DNA of 64,000 bases from Shinella sp. (GTDB lineage: Bacteria > Pseudomonadota > Alphaproteobacteria > Rhizobiales > Rhizobiaceae), in the NCBI GenBank assembly GCA_003248775.1, contig QFQX01000016.1, forward strand, positions 1-64,000, in the 5' to 3' direction. The translations under genes were made by a program, and so were the position numbers. Numbering within the stretch: position 1 is the first letter of the stretch; each line of letters begins with the position of its first letter. Below, in pieces: positions 42,645 through 51,091 of this stretch. Below the pieces are notes generated by a model. The model was not told the DNA's origin. It worked only from the letters and a program-made list of their open reading frames with translations, and searched no databases.

Positions 42645-43529
42645 TCAATAACTGCCGGCCAGTGAGTGAACCGTGTTCTCGAACAGAGGCCACCCGCCCG
42701 GCTTCCAGCCAAGCGCAGATATCTTCCCGACCGGCATTGTCCTGACGACCGCCTTGTCCGCCGGCGCGGGCAAGGGCCGCGGACATCGGGTAACCGACTG
42801 GAAGATATCGAGAATATCGCGGGTATCCACCACGACATCGGAAACATTGAAGAACTGGCCGCTGACCTTCGCCGCCTCGGTGGACAGCATCAGTCGAACC
42901 GCCTGTCCCACGTCACGGCCATGGACCTCCGAGCCGGCCCGTTCCGGCACCTCCCGCCCCGCGAGATAATCCGCGAAAAGCGCATCCCACTTGTTCGGCC
43001 GGGCTTCGCCATAAACGCCCGTCACCCTCAGGCTTGAGGTCACAAAACCGGGCGCGGCGAGATCGGCCAGCACTCGCTCCGCCATAAGCTTCACCTCGCC
43101 ATAGAGACTGGACGGCTGCAGAAACTGCTCCTCGGTCAGCGCAGTTTCGGCTGCAAGGCCGTCATAGACCGCCCGGCTGGAGAGAAAGACCACGCGCCGG
43201 ACACCAGCCTGTCTCGCCGTCTCGAACAGACGGATGGAGCCATCGAGATTGAGCCTGCGAAACCGTTCGGGATCACCGCCCTCCCCGCCCCGATACTTGC
43301 CGGGCAGATGGTCGAAGGCCGCATGAATGAAGAAATAGGCATCGTCGAAAGCATGGGCCTGGTCTTCCTGAGGATCGAGCGACAGCGGACGAAATTCGAC
43401 TGGTCGCGAAAACAGCCCTTCCGCCGGCGGATGACGCGCGCCGATGACGACCGAATAGCCTGAGGCAAGCAGGTCTTCGACGATATAGCGCCCGACCAGC
43501 CCCGTTCCGCCGGATACCAGAACTTTCAT
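42645..43529 (-). CDS. sqdC: NAD-dependent epimerase/dehydratase, SqdC-like
   Basis: The 294-residue extended SDR protein has the GGTGLVGRYIV nucleotide loop, a serine-rich LSSRAVYD strand and Tyr-x3-Lys (YGEVK). As the last gene of the sqdB-sqdD cluster it matches SqdC of Rhodobacter and Ensifer, which is needed for normal sulfolipid synthesis though its reaction is not settled. Its ATG overlaps the sqdD stop (ATGA), showing coupling. An upstream in-frame extension is spurious. Confidence 0.8.
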   Translation of the reverse strand: MKVLVSGGTGLVGRYIVEDLLASGYSVVIGARHPPAEGLFSRPVEFRPLSLDPQEDQAHAFDDAYFFIHAAFDHLPGKYRGGEGGDPERFRRLNLDGSIRLFETARQAGVRRVVFLSSRAVYDGLAAETALTEEQFLQPSSLYGEVKLMAERVLADLAAPGFVTSSLRVTGVYGEARPNKWDALFADYLAGREVPERAGSEVHGRDVGQAVRLMLSTEAAKVSGQFFNVSDVVVDTRDILDIFQSVTRCPRPLPAPADKAVVRTMPVGKISALGWKPGGWPLFENTVHSLAGSY

Positions 43530-44395
43530 GCAGCCGCCTGCGCGGGCCTTGATAGCGAGGCGATATCCGGAATGCCATGGCCCGTATAATAAGCGTGCCA
43601 GAGATCGATCAGCGGCTTCAGTGCCCCCGCCTTGGGATGATCCTTCTCCCAAGGCTTTTCATACTGGTAGTGCAGAATGCCGATCTGTCGCCAGTCCCAG
43701 AGGTCCGGCAGGTTGAACCACACATATTGCAGCATGTTCATGAACACCGGCAGGCCATGCCAGTCCGGAAAATAACTCTCCAGAAAGGTCTGGTCCGTGC
43801 GCCGCCAGAAGACATCCGGCTGATCCAGATTGCGCAGCATGTCCTCGAAGGTGGCAAGCGAGGGGCGCGCGACGAACACCCCGGAATTCAGCCGATGAAA
43901 ATCGGCAAGGCTCTCATAGACATTCGGCGCGGCGGAAAATTCCGGATAGTCGAACAGCCGGTCGACATTGCGCAGAACAATCGCGTCCGCATCGATGAAG
44001 ATGCAGGTCTCGTAGTCGATGAGTTGCCAGAGCCGGAGCTTGCAGAAATTGTCGAGCGGCGAATGGAAGGCCGGCTTGCGCCCCTTGGTGAAAGGGGCAT
44101 TGGCATGCAGTTTGCCGCGCGCATGCCGCTGGTTGAAGCCATCGGACAATGGCAGGTGCTCTACCGCAACCATCCGGCAACCGAGCCGGTCGAGCGGCAG
44201 AAGCGCATCCGCCTCCACACCGCCGGTGAAGAGCACGACGACATCGGCTGAACTGCCGGTCAGGCGGATGGAACGCGCAAGTGCGGTCGCGCCCATGGCA
44301 TAGTCGCGATTGGTCACCAGCGTGACATAGGCTTCACGAGAACCGGCCGTCGTGGCCGGCCTTATGCCCTTCAGCAGTTCAGCCCCCATCATCAT
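43526..44395 (-). CDS. sqdD: Glycosyltransferase family 8 protein, SqdD-like
   Basis: The 289-residue glycogenin-like protein has AYVTLVTNRDYAMGATAL at the start, the metal-binding DxD in FIDADAIVL, and LNSGVFVARPS. In the sqd cluster of Rhodobacter and Ensifer the equivalent protein is thought to transfer sulfoquinovose from UDP-sulfoquinovose to diacylglycerol. ATGA overlaps link it to both sqdB and sqdC. Several ATGs at the start leave one or two residues uncertain. Confidence 0.85.
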   Translation of the reverse strand: MMMGAELLKGIRPATTAGSREAYVTLVTNRDYAMGATALARSIRLTGSSADVVVLFTGGVEADALLPLDRLGCRMVAVEHLPLSDGFNQRHARGKLHANAPFTKGRKPAFHSPLDNFCKLRLWQLIDYETCIFIDADAIVLRNVDRLFDYPEFSAAPNVYESLADFHRLNSGVFVARPSLATFEDMLRNLDQPDVFWRRTDQTFLESYFPDWHGLPVFMNMLQYVWFNLPDLWDWRQIGILHYQYEKPWEKDHPKAGALKPLIDLWHAYYTGHGIPDIASLSRPAQAAA

Positions 44396-45612
44396 GACAC
44401 CGATTTCAGCTTCTTGCCCTCCGGGTCGCGATTGATCGTCCGCGCGATATCCTTGGTCCAGGCGGAAACCGCCGGCACGCGGGACCGGTCGACACGGTAG
44501 GCAAACTTCTTCGCGACATCGACGATTTCTTCCAGCAATCCGCCCTGCAGCGTTATTGGCTCAAGACCCAGCCCGAGGAACTTCTCGTTCTTCACGATGA
44601 GGTCGTTTTCCGCCGCTTCCTTGCGCGGATTGGGCAGCCACGCGATATCGGCGCCCGAAAGCCTGGCGATCATCTCCGCGAGATCCCGGACCCGATGCGT
44701 CTCCGTCATCTGGTTGAAGATCTCGACCCGTGACCCACGCGCCGGCGGATTGTTCAGCGCAATCTCGATGCAGCGAACCGAATCCTGAATATGGATGAAG
44801 GCGCGGGTCTGGCCGCCGGTGCCATGCACCGTCAGCGGATAGCCGATTGCCGCCTGGATCAGGAAGCGGTTCAAGACCGTGCCGTAGTCGCCGTCATAGT
44901 CGAAGCGGTTGACGAGCTGCGGATGACGGCGCGTCTGTTCCGTATGGGTGCCCCAGACGATGCCCTGATGCAGGTCGGTGATCCTCAGACCGTCGTTCTT
45001 CGCGTAAAACTGGAAAAGCAGCTGATCGAGGCATTTCGTCATGTGGTAGATCGAGCCCGGATTGGCCGGATAGAGGATCTCCTGCGAAACTGTCTCGCCT
45101 TCGGTCGTTTCGATCCCGACCGGCAGATAGCCTTCGGGAATGGCCGCGCCGACAGTCGAATACCCATAGACGCCCATTGTGCCGAGATGGACCAGATGCG
45201 CGTCGAGCCCGATTTCCACCAGAGCATTGAGCAGATTGTGGGTCGCCGAAACGTTGTTGTTAACGGTGTAATTCTTGTGCCGGTCGCTCTTCATCGAATA
45301 AGGCGCGGCGCGCTGTTCGGCGAAATGAATGATCGCATCGGGCCGCTCTTCGGCCAGCCACTTCTTCAGAAGCTCATAGTCCTTGGCGAGGTCGATGAGA
45401 TTGAAATGGATCCGCCGGCCGGTTTCGGCATGCCAGATACGGGTGCGTTCCTGAATGGAATCCATTGGCGTCAGGGACTGAACACCGAGTTCGGTATCGA
45501 TCCATCGGCGAGACAGGTTATCGAGGATATGAACGTCGTGGCCGGCATCGGAAAGGTGCAATGAAGTAGGCCAACCAACGAAACCATCCCCGCCCATGAC
45601 TGCAATCTTCAT
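44392..45612 (-). CDS. sqdB: UDP-sulfoquinovose synthase SqdB
   Basis: The 406-residue extended SDR enzyme adds sulfite to UDP-glucose to make UDP-sulfoquinovose, the head-group donor for sulfolipid. It has MGGDGFVGWPTSLHL, the HFAEQRAAPYSMKS block typical of SQD1/SqdB, the catalytic Thr145, Tyr189 and Lys193, and the NNN-THN helix. AAGGAGA precedes the ATG at 45612. It is the first gene of sqdBDC, and a half-conserved Pho-box lies upstream. The operon runs against ybgC-tol. Confidence 0.94.
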   Translation of the reverse strand: MKIAVMGGDGFVGWPTSLHLSDAGHDVHILDNLSRRWIDTELGVQSLTPMDSIQERTRIWHAETGRRIHFNLIDLAKDYELLKKWLAEERPDAIIHFAEQRAAPYSMKSDRHKNYTVNNNVSATHNLLNALVEIGLDAHLVHLGTMGVYGYSTVGAAIPEGYLPVGIETTEGETVSQEILYPANPGSIYHMTKCLDQLLFQFYAKNDGLRITDLHQGIVWGTHTEQTRRHPQLVNRFDYDGDYGTVLNRFLIQAAIGYPLTVHGTGGQTRAFIHIQDSVRCIEIALNNPPARGSRVEIFNQMTETHRVRDLAEMIARLSGADIAWLPNPRKEAAENDLIVKNEKFLGLGLEPITLQGGLLEEIVDVAKKFAYRVDRSRVPAVSAWTKDIARTINRDPEGKKLKSVS

Positions 45613-45650
45613 AAGATGCTCTCCTTTGCCGATGAGGTATCAAACCTGAT

Positions 45651-45668
45651 AATGCCGATTTATGACAG
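45651..45668 (-). promoter_or_regulatory. Possible PhoB box half-site before sqdB
   Basis: On the minus strand CTGTCATAAAT (45658-45668) matches the first half and spacer of the Pho-box consensus; the second half is poor. It lies about 40-55 bases upstream of sqdB. Sulfolipid synthesis rises under phosphate limitation in related bacteria, which makes the site worth testing. Confidence 0.3.
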
Positions 45669-45733
45669 AACTACAATCGCCGCAGAAAAGCCCACCGGGC
45701 GCGGCATTCAGGCATTTCCCGAACAAGGACAAC

Positions 45734-46177
45734 ATGATGACGAATATGGATTTTTCCCTTTCCGGACACCTGGTGGAGCACGGACACCGGCTCGTTCAGC
45801 GCGTCTATTACGAGGACACCGATTTTTCCGGTCTGGTCTATCACGCCCGCTACCTGCACTTCCTCGAACGGAGCCGTACCGACTATCTTCGCTGCCTCGG
45901 TGTCGAGCAGAGCGCGCTGATCGGGATCGACGAGGAAGGTCTCGTTTTCGTCGTCCATCGCATGGAAATCGACTTCAAGTCGCCGGCCCGCATGGATGAC
46001 ATACTGGAAATCAGGACGACCACTACCAAGGCCGGCGGCGCCAAGATGGTGCTGGAACAGGAAATCCGGCGTGGCGATGACCTTCTGATCGCGGCCAAGG
46101 TCGTCATCGCCGTCGTCAACCGGCGTGGACGCCCCCGCCGGCTGCCGGAGAATCTCGCCGCACAGTTTCTTGCCTGA
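45734..46177 (+). CDS. ybgC: Tol-Pal associated acyl-CoA thioesterase YbgC
   Basis: The 147-residue hot-dog protein has the 4-hydroxybenzoyl-CoA thioesterase signature YEDTDFSGLVYHARYL with catalytic Asp. YbgC hydrolyses acyl-CoA or acyl-ACP thioesters and is regularly the first gene of tol clusters. ATG at 45734 or 45737 follows AAGGA; longer upstream frames overlap the sqdB promoter. A 286-base leader then precedes tolQ. Confidence 0.93.
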   Translation: MMTNMDFSLSGHLVEHGHRLVQRVYYEDTDFSGLVYHARYLHFLERSRTDYLRCLGVEQSALIGIDEEGLVFVVHRMEIDFKSPARMDDILEIRTTTTKAGGAKMVLEQEIRRGDDLLIAAKVVIAVVNRRGRPRRLPENLAAQFLA

Positions 46178-46263
46178 TTCGCAGTATCCCGCAGCAAGCG
46201 AACAAAAATGCTAAGAGGGAAATCCGTCACCGCTGACATGCGGCGGTGATAACGGTCCTTTAA

Positions 46264-46291
46264 CCATAATGATGTCTTACTAACATTATGG
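46264..46291. promoter_or_regulatory. Inverted repeat upstream of tolQ
   Basis: CCATAATG (46264-46271) and CATTATGG (46284-46291) are perfect 8-bp arms around a 12-base spacer, 170 bases before tolQ. They lie in an AT-richer patch that also contains TTTAACCAT. An operator for the tol operon is plausible. Confidence 0.4.
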
Positions 46292-46417
46292 GAAATTGTG
46301 CGCCGCACGCCTTCCTTTGACCAAATTTCGAGGCAAGAAGGCAGTCTGGGAGCTTGAAGCGGGATTAGGGCGTTCGGCGAAGGCTACCGCAAATTTCCGG
46401 TAACAGAGCTTTTTCAC

Positions 46418-46440
46418 CGCCCGGTCATGCGCCGGGCGTT
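46418..46440 (+). other. Leader hairpin in front of tolQ
   Basis: CGCCCGG (46418-46424) and CCGGGCG (46432-46438) form a 7-bp stem followed by TTTGGATTTC, 25 bases before the tolQ ATG. It resembles a weak terminator and could limit read-through or regulate tolQ translation. Confidence 0.4.
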
Positions 46441-46463
46441 TGGATTTCGGGGATTACAAAGCG

Positions 46464-47183
46464 ATGGAAGAAGTTGGATTGGCAGCAGCGACCCATGACG
46501 TGAGCCTCTGGGCCCTGTTCATGCAGGCCGGCTTCGTGGTGAAGCTCGTGATGCTGGGGCTGCTCGCAGCCTCGGTATGGACCTGGGCTATCGTCATCGA
46601 CAAGTTCATGAGCTACTCGCGGGCCCGCCGGCAGTTCGACCAGTTCGAACAGGTATTCTGGTCCGGCCAGTCGCTCGAGGAACTCTACCGGACGCTCGCC
46701 GAGCGCAGCAACACCGGCCTTGCCGCGATGTTCGTGGCCGCCATGCGCGAATGGAAGAAGAGCTTCGAACGCGGCGCACGGTCGCCGATCGGCCTTCAGA
46801 TGCGTATCGACCGTGCCATGGACGTGACGCTGGCGCGTGAGTCGGAAACGCTCGAGGCCCGGCTTGCATCGCTTGCCACCATCGGTTCGGCCGCCCCGTT
46901 CGTCGGTCTCTTCGGTACGGTTGTCGGTATCATGACCTCGTTCCAGGCAATTGCCGGTTCGAAGTCGACCAACCTCGCCGTCGTTGCCCCCGGTATCGCG
47001 GAAGCACTTCTGGCGACGGCAATCGGCCTCGTCGCCGCTATCCCCGCCGTTATCGCCTACAACAAGTTCTCCGGCGAGGCCGGCAAGCTGACCGCCCGCA
47101 TGGAAGGCTTTGCCGACGAATTCTCCGCCATTCTTTCGCGCCAGATCGACGAGAAACTGCAGCCCCGTCAGGCGGCGCAGTAA
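46464..47183 (+). CDS. tolQ: Tol-Pal system proton-channel subunit TolQ
   Basis: The 239-residue inner-membrane protein has a first helix at about 22-45 and two helices around GSAAPFVGLFGTVVGIM and ALLATAIGLVAAIPAVIAY, as in TolQ/ExbB/MotA. With TolR it uses the proton gradient to energise TolA and constrict the envelope at division. ATG at 46464 follows GGGG. tolR starts 26 bases after the stop. Confidence 0.96.
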   Translation: MEEVGLAAATHDVSLWALFMQAGFVVKLVMLGLLAASVWTWAIVIDKFMSYSRARRQFDQFEQVFWSGQSLEELYRTLAERSNTGLAAMFVAAMREWKKSFERGARSPIGLQMRIDRAMDVTLARESETLEARLASLATIGSAAPFVGLFGTVVGIMTSFQAIAGSKSTNLAVVAPGIAEALLATAIGLVAAIPAVIAYNKFSGEAGKLTARMEGFADEFSAILSRQIDEKLQPRQAAQ

Positions 47184-47209
47184 TCCGTCCGACTTAGGAG
47201 ACGCAAGCA

Positions 47210-47662
47210 ATGGGTATGTCTGTTGGATCGAGCGGTGGTGGCGGTGGACGTCGTGGCAGGCGCGGCGGCCGCAAGGCACCGATGAGCGAGATCAACGTGA
47301 CGCCGCTGGTCGACGTCATGCTCGTGCTGCTCATCATCTTCATGGTCGCCGCCCCGATGATGACCGTGGGCGTGCCATTGGATCTGCCCAAGACAGGCGC
47401 CAAGGCTCTCAATTCCGAAACGCAACCCATCACGGTTTCGATCAAGGCCGATGGCTCGGTATTCCTGCAGGAATCCCCCATCGCAACGGATGAGATTGCA
47501 GCCAAGCTCGCCGCCATTGCCACCACCGGCTACACCGAACGCATCTTCGTGCGTGGCGATGGCGCGGCTCCTTACGGCGTTATCGCCGACGTGATGGCAC
47601 GCATGCAGACCGCAGGCTACACGAATATCGGCCTGGTGACTGAGCAGAAAACGGATAACTGA
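47210..47662 (+). CDS. tolR: Tol-Pal system protein TolR
   Basis: The 150-residue protein has a glycine/arginine-rich N-terminus, a single membrane helix with the proton-relay Asp (TPLVDVMLVLLIIFMVAAP) and a periplasmic domain ending ANIGLV-like (GYTNIGLVTEQ). It forms the stator with TolQ. GGAGA lies seven bases before the ATG; tolA follows after ten bases. Confidence 0.95.
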   Translation: MGMSVGSSGGGGGRRGRRGGRKAPMSEINVTPLVDVMLVLLIIFMVAAPMMTVGVPLDLPKTGAKALNSETQPITVSIKADGSVFLQESPIATDEIAAKLAAIATTGYTERIFVRGDGAAPYGVIADVMARMQTAGYTNIGLVTEQKTDN

Positions 47663-47672
47663 TCGTATCGCG

Positions 47673-48797
47673 ATGAAAGGCAGTCTCGGGACATCGGCTG
47701 TACTGCACGTTCTGGCGCTCACCTGGGCACTGGTGTCGATCGGCGCGCCCGAAAAATTCGAAGTTTCGAACATCGAAGCACTGCCGGTCGATCTCGTCCC
47801 TATCGAGGAACTGACGCAGATCCAGCAGGGCGACCAGAAGGCTCCGAAAGCCGAAAAGGCAGCCCCCGTTCCGACCAAGAAGCCGACCTCCGTCGAGAAC
47901 GCCGAAAACTTCGGCGACAACAAGATCGACCTGAAGTCGGTTCCGACCCCCAACGCGAAACCGAACGCCACCGAATCTTCCGCCGCGCCGGAGAAGGTCG
48001 AGAAGGTCCAGCCGAAGCAGGACAACGAGACCAACGACATAAAGGAAATCATCAAGGAAGACACGGTCGCCGAGCCGCAGAAGGAAGTGGCCAAGGCCGA
48101 ACCGCCGAAGCCGCAGGTAACGCAGCCGCCGGCACCCGAAAAGCCGCCGGAGCCTACTCCGCAGCAGCCTGACGAGACCGCGGAAATTCCGCTGCCGGAA
48201 AAGGCGCCCGTCCCATCCGTCCGCCCGAAGCCCGAGACACCGAAGCCGGTCGAGACCAAGACCGCCGAGGCCAAGCCGACCGAAAGCCAGACGGAAAAAT
48301 CGCCGGACAAGAAGAAGGACACCAAGACGCAGGAGACGTCCAAGTCGAAGGCGACCAAGGAAAGCGACTTCAACGCCGACGAGGTAGCGGCCCTTCTCAA
48401 CAAGAAGGATCCGACAGCCGGCGGCGCCAAGGCCTCTCAGGAGAAGGCGGCCCTCGGCGGCAAGAAAACGATCGGCGTTTCCCTTAGCTCGAGCGAAATG
48501 GATAATGTGAGAGGGCAGATCGAGAATAACTGGTCGGTTGTTGCAGGCCTGCCAGGCATTGAGGAAGTTCGCGTGCAGATCATCGTTGAGCTCGATCAGT
48601 CTGGCAACATCGTAGGAAGGCCCGAGATTAAGGCAACGGGCGGTTCCGAATCCACCAGGAGAGCAGTCGAGAGCAGCGCCAACCGCGCGCTTTTCAGATC
48701 CGCTCCGCTGAAGAATCTGCCGCCGGAAAAATATGACGGTGAAAAGGGATGGAACAAGCTGGTCCTGAACTTTGACCCAAGTGAATTTGCATTGTGA
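47673..48797 (+). CDS. tolA: Envelope-spanning protein TolA
   Basis: The 374-residue protein has an N-terminal membrane anchor (SAVLHVLALTWALVSI), a long Lys/Glu/Pro/Ala-rich periplasmic stalk (about 50-250) and a C-terminal TonB-like domain (ISLSSSEMDNVRGQI region to EKGWNKLVLNFDP). It links TolQR to TolB-Pal at the outer membrane. The low-complexity stalk makes homology weak, but operon order and architecture are clear. Confidence 0.92.
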   Translation: MKGSLGTSAVLHVLALTWALVSIGAPEKFEVSNIEALPVDLVPIEELTQIQQGDQKAPKAEKAAPVPTKKPTSVENAENFGDNKIDLKSVPTPNAKPNATESSAAPEKVEKVQPKQDNETNDIKEIIKEDTVAEPQKEVAKAEPPKPQVTQPPAPEKPPEPTPQQPDETAEIPLPEKAPVPSVRPKPETPKPVETKTAEAKPTESQTEKSPDKKKDTKTQETSKSKATKESDFNADEVAALLNKKDPTAGGAKASQEKAALGGKKTIGVSLSSSEMDNVRGQIENNWSVVAGLPGIEEVRVQIIVELDQSGNIVGRPEIKATGGSESTRRAVESSANRALFRSAPLKNLPPEKYDGEKGWNKLVLNFDPSEFAL

Positions 48798-48924
48798 TTG
48801 ACAGAGACCGGACAACGGAGACTGCACTTCACGGAACTTCCCATGGACCGTTACCATACTGGTCCGTGATCACGTTAAACCTGGAATACGTCAAGAACTG
48901 ATGGAAGAGCTGAAAGGCTTTGCG

Positions 48925-50229
48925 ATGAAACTCAATCTTCTTCGATATCTGGCGATGATCGTCGGCCTTGCCGCCGCCTTCGCTACACCGGCCCATGCGG
49001 TCGTCGAGATCAATATCAGCAAGGGCAATGTCCAGCCGTTGCCGATTGCAATTACCGACTTCGCTTCCGGCAACGGCATCGGCGCGAAGATCTCAGCTGT
49101 GGTCGAGGCGGACCTCAAGCGTTCCGGCCTTTTTGCTCCAGTGAGCCGCGCAGCGTTCATCGAGAAGATCAGCAATCCCGACCAAACGCCAAACATGCAG
49201 AGTTGGACCGTGCTGAATGCTCAAGCCCTCGTCGTCGGTCGCGTCAGCCAGGAAGGCGATGGCCGGCTTCGCGCCGAGTTCCGCCTGTGGGATACCTTCG
49301 CCGGCCAGCAGATGGCAGGCCAGCAGTTTTACACCCAGCCGGAAAACTGGCGTCGCCTCGCTCATATCATCGCCGACGCGATCTATGAGCGCATCACCGG
49401 TGAAAAGGGCTATTTCGACACCCGCGTCGTCTTCGTTGCCGAAAGCGGCTCCAAGGCCGACCGCAAGCGCCAGCTCGCCATCATGGACCAGGACGGTGAA
49501 AACGTCCGCACGCTGACCAACAGCAAGGACATCGTTCTGACGCCGCGCTTCTCGCCGAGCCGTCAGGAAATCACCTACATGTCCTTCGAAGGTCAGCAGC
49601 CGCGGGTTTACCTCCTGCAGCTCGAATCCGGCCAGCGCGAAGTCGTCGGCAACTTCCCCGGCATGACCTTCTCGCCGCGCTTCTCTCCCGATGGCCAGCG
49701 CGTCATCATGAGCCTGCAGCAGGACGGAAACGCCAATATCTACACGATGGACCTGCGCTCGCGCACCACGACGCGCCTGACCTCCACGGCAGCGATCGAC
49801 ACTTCGCCCTCCTATTCGCCTGACGGTAACCGCATCGCCTTCGAAAGCGACCGCGGCGGCCGCCAGCAACTCTACGTGATGAACGCCGACGGCTCCGGCC
49901 AGCAGCGCATCTCCTTCGGCGACGGCTCCTACTCCACCCCGGTCTGGTCTCCGCGCGGCGACCTGATCGCCTTCACCAAGCAGTCCGGTGGCAAGTTCTC
50001 CATCGGCGTGATGAAGACCGACGGTTCGGGCGAGCGCATTCTGACCACCGGCTTCCACAACGAAGGCCCGACCTGGGCTCCGAACGGCCGCGTGCTGATG
50101 TTCTTCCGCCAGAGCGCTGGTGCTGGCGGTCCGCAGCTCTACTCGATCGATCTGACCGGCTACAACGAACAGCTCGTGAAGACCCCGGGCTACGCCTCCG
50201 ACCCGGCCTGGTCGCCACTTCTCGAATAG
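48925..50229 (+). CDS. tolB: Periplasmic beta-propeller protein TolB
   Basis: The 434-residue protein has a signal peptide (MKLNLLRYLAMIVGLAAAFA, cleavage after AHA), an N-terminal alpha/beta domain and six WD-like propeller blades (TPRFSPSRQEITYMSFEG; FSPRFSPDGQRVIMS; TSPSYSPDGNRIAFES). It binds Pal and TolA. ATG at 48925 was chosen because the signal then starts properly; ATG at 48901 adds eight residues. An intrinsic terminator begins at its stop codon. Confidence 0.95.
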   Translation: MKLNLLRYLAMIVGLAAAFATPAHAVVEINISKGNVQPLPIAITDFASGNGIGAKISAVVEADLKRSGLFAPVSRAAFIEKISNPDQTPNMQSWTVLNAQALVVGRVSQEGDGRLRAEFRLWDTFAGQQMAGQQFYTQPENWRRLAHIIADAIYERITGEKGYFDTRVVFVAESGSKADRKRQLAIMDQDGENVRTLTNSKDIVLTPRFSPSRQEITYMSFEGQQPRVYLLQLESGQREVVGNFPGMTFSPRFSPDGQRVIMSLQQDGNANIYTMDLRSRTTTRLTSTAAIDTSPSYSPDGNRIAFESDRGGRQQLYVMNADGSGQQRISFGDGSYSTPVWSPRGDLIAFTKQSGGKFSIGVMKTDGSGERILTTGFHNEGPTWAPNGRVLMFFRQSAGAGGPQLYSIDLTGYNEQLVKTPGYASDPAWSPLLE

Positions 50230-50248
50230 GGCGCGATCCCGCCCTTTT
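50228..50248 (+). terminator. Terminator after tolB
   Basis: AGGGCG and CGCCCT flank a six-base loop and are followed by TTTCTT. The stem begins within the tolB stop codon. It should lower read-through into pal, which seems to have its own promoter. Confidence 0.65.
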
Positions 50249-50290
50249 CTTGCCGCAATGTGTTGGGAATCAGCGCATTGCGGCAGTGTT

Positions 50291-50342
50291 TTGACAATTT
50301 GTTAACCATGTTCGTTCGAAGCCGGTTAACCTCGAATGGTTA
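50291..50342 (+). promoter_or_regulatory. Probable pal promoter region with GTTAACC repeats
   Basis: TTGACA (50291-50296) lies 93 bases before pal. GTTAACC occurs at 50301 and again near 50324, and GGTTAA near 50338. No clear -10 box is seen. The repeated motif may bind a cell-cycle or envelope regulator. Confidence 0.35.
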
Positions 50343-50383
50343 AAGTCCTGCAACCCTAACGGAAAGAATCAAGGAGACCGGCG

Positions 50384-50917
50384 ATGAGCCGCATTCACAC
50401 CCCGGCGAAGAGCCGCATGCAGCAGCTGGCAAGCAACCCCGCCGTCATCGCCATCGCGATGACCCTGGCGCTCGCCGGTTGCGCCTCGAAGAAGAACCTC
50501 CCGAACAGCGCTTCCGAACTCGGCCTCGGCGCCGGCGGTTCCGCCACCCCGGGCTCGACGCAGGACTTCACCGTCAACGTCGGCGACCGCATCTTCTTCG
50601 ACACCGACTCGACCTCGATTCGCGCCGATGCCCAGCAGACCCTCGACCGTCAGGCCCAGTGGCTGCAGCGTTACCCGAACTACGCCATCACGGTAGAAGG
50701 CCACGCCGACGAACGCGGTACCCGCGAATACAACCTGGCACTGGGCGCACGCCGTGCAGCCGCCACCCGCGATTACCTCGCTTCGCGCGGCATTCCTTCG
50801 AACCGCATGAAGACCATTTCCTACGGCAAGGAACGTCCGGTCGCCGTCTGCGACGACATCTCGTGCTGGTCACAGAACCGCCGCGCCGTGACCGTTCTCG
50901 GTGGCGCAGGCCTCTGA
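50384..50917 (+). CDS. pal: Peptidoglycan-associated lipoprotein Pal
   Basis: The 177-residue lipoprotein has a lipobox LAGC (acylated Cys near 33) after an N-terminal extension, and an OmpA-like murein-binding domain (FFDTDSTSIRADAQ; VEGHADERGTREYNLALGARRA; YGKERPVA). It tethers the outer membrane to peptidoglycan and binds TolB. AAGGAGA precedes the ATG. A strong terminator follows. Confidence 0.96.
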   Translation: MSRIHTPAKSRMQQLASNPAVIAIAMTLALAGCASKKNLPNSASELGLGAGGSATPGSTQDFTVNVGDRIFFDTDSTSIRADAQQTLDRQAQWLQRYPNYAITVEGHADERGTREYNLALGARRAAATRDYLASRGIPSNRMKTISYGKERPVAVCDDISCWSQNRRAVTVLGGAGL

Positions 50918-50960
50918 TCCGGGACATCGATCGACGCCTGATCGATCAACCCTATGTGAA

Positions 50961-50988
50961 GGCGGCCCCCGGGCCGCCTTTTCTTTTC
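50961..50988 (+). terminator. Terminator after pal
   Basis: GGCGGCCC and GGGCCGCC form an 8-bp stem with a two-base (or slightly larger) loop, followed by TTTTCTTTTC. Confidence 0.85.
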
Positions 50989-51091
50989 TCCACACTTTGG
51001 CCGAACTTGAGTTGCTTTTTTACGGTCAATTGTAAAAATCCGCCAAGCACGCCATTCGGCGTGACGATTCAAGGATAACAGGACGAACCAT

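Noticed and set aside
42645..45612. Reading the sqd cluster as exopolysaccharide genes
   Set aside because: The epimerase carries the SqdB-specific HFAEQRAAPYSMKS block and catalytic residues, and gene order matches sqdBDC.
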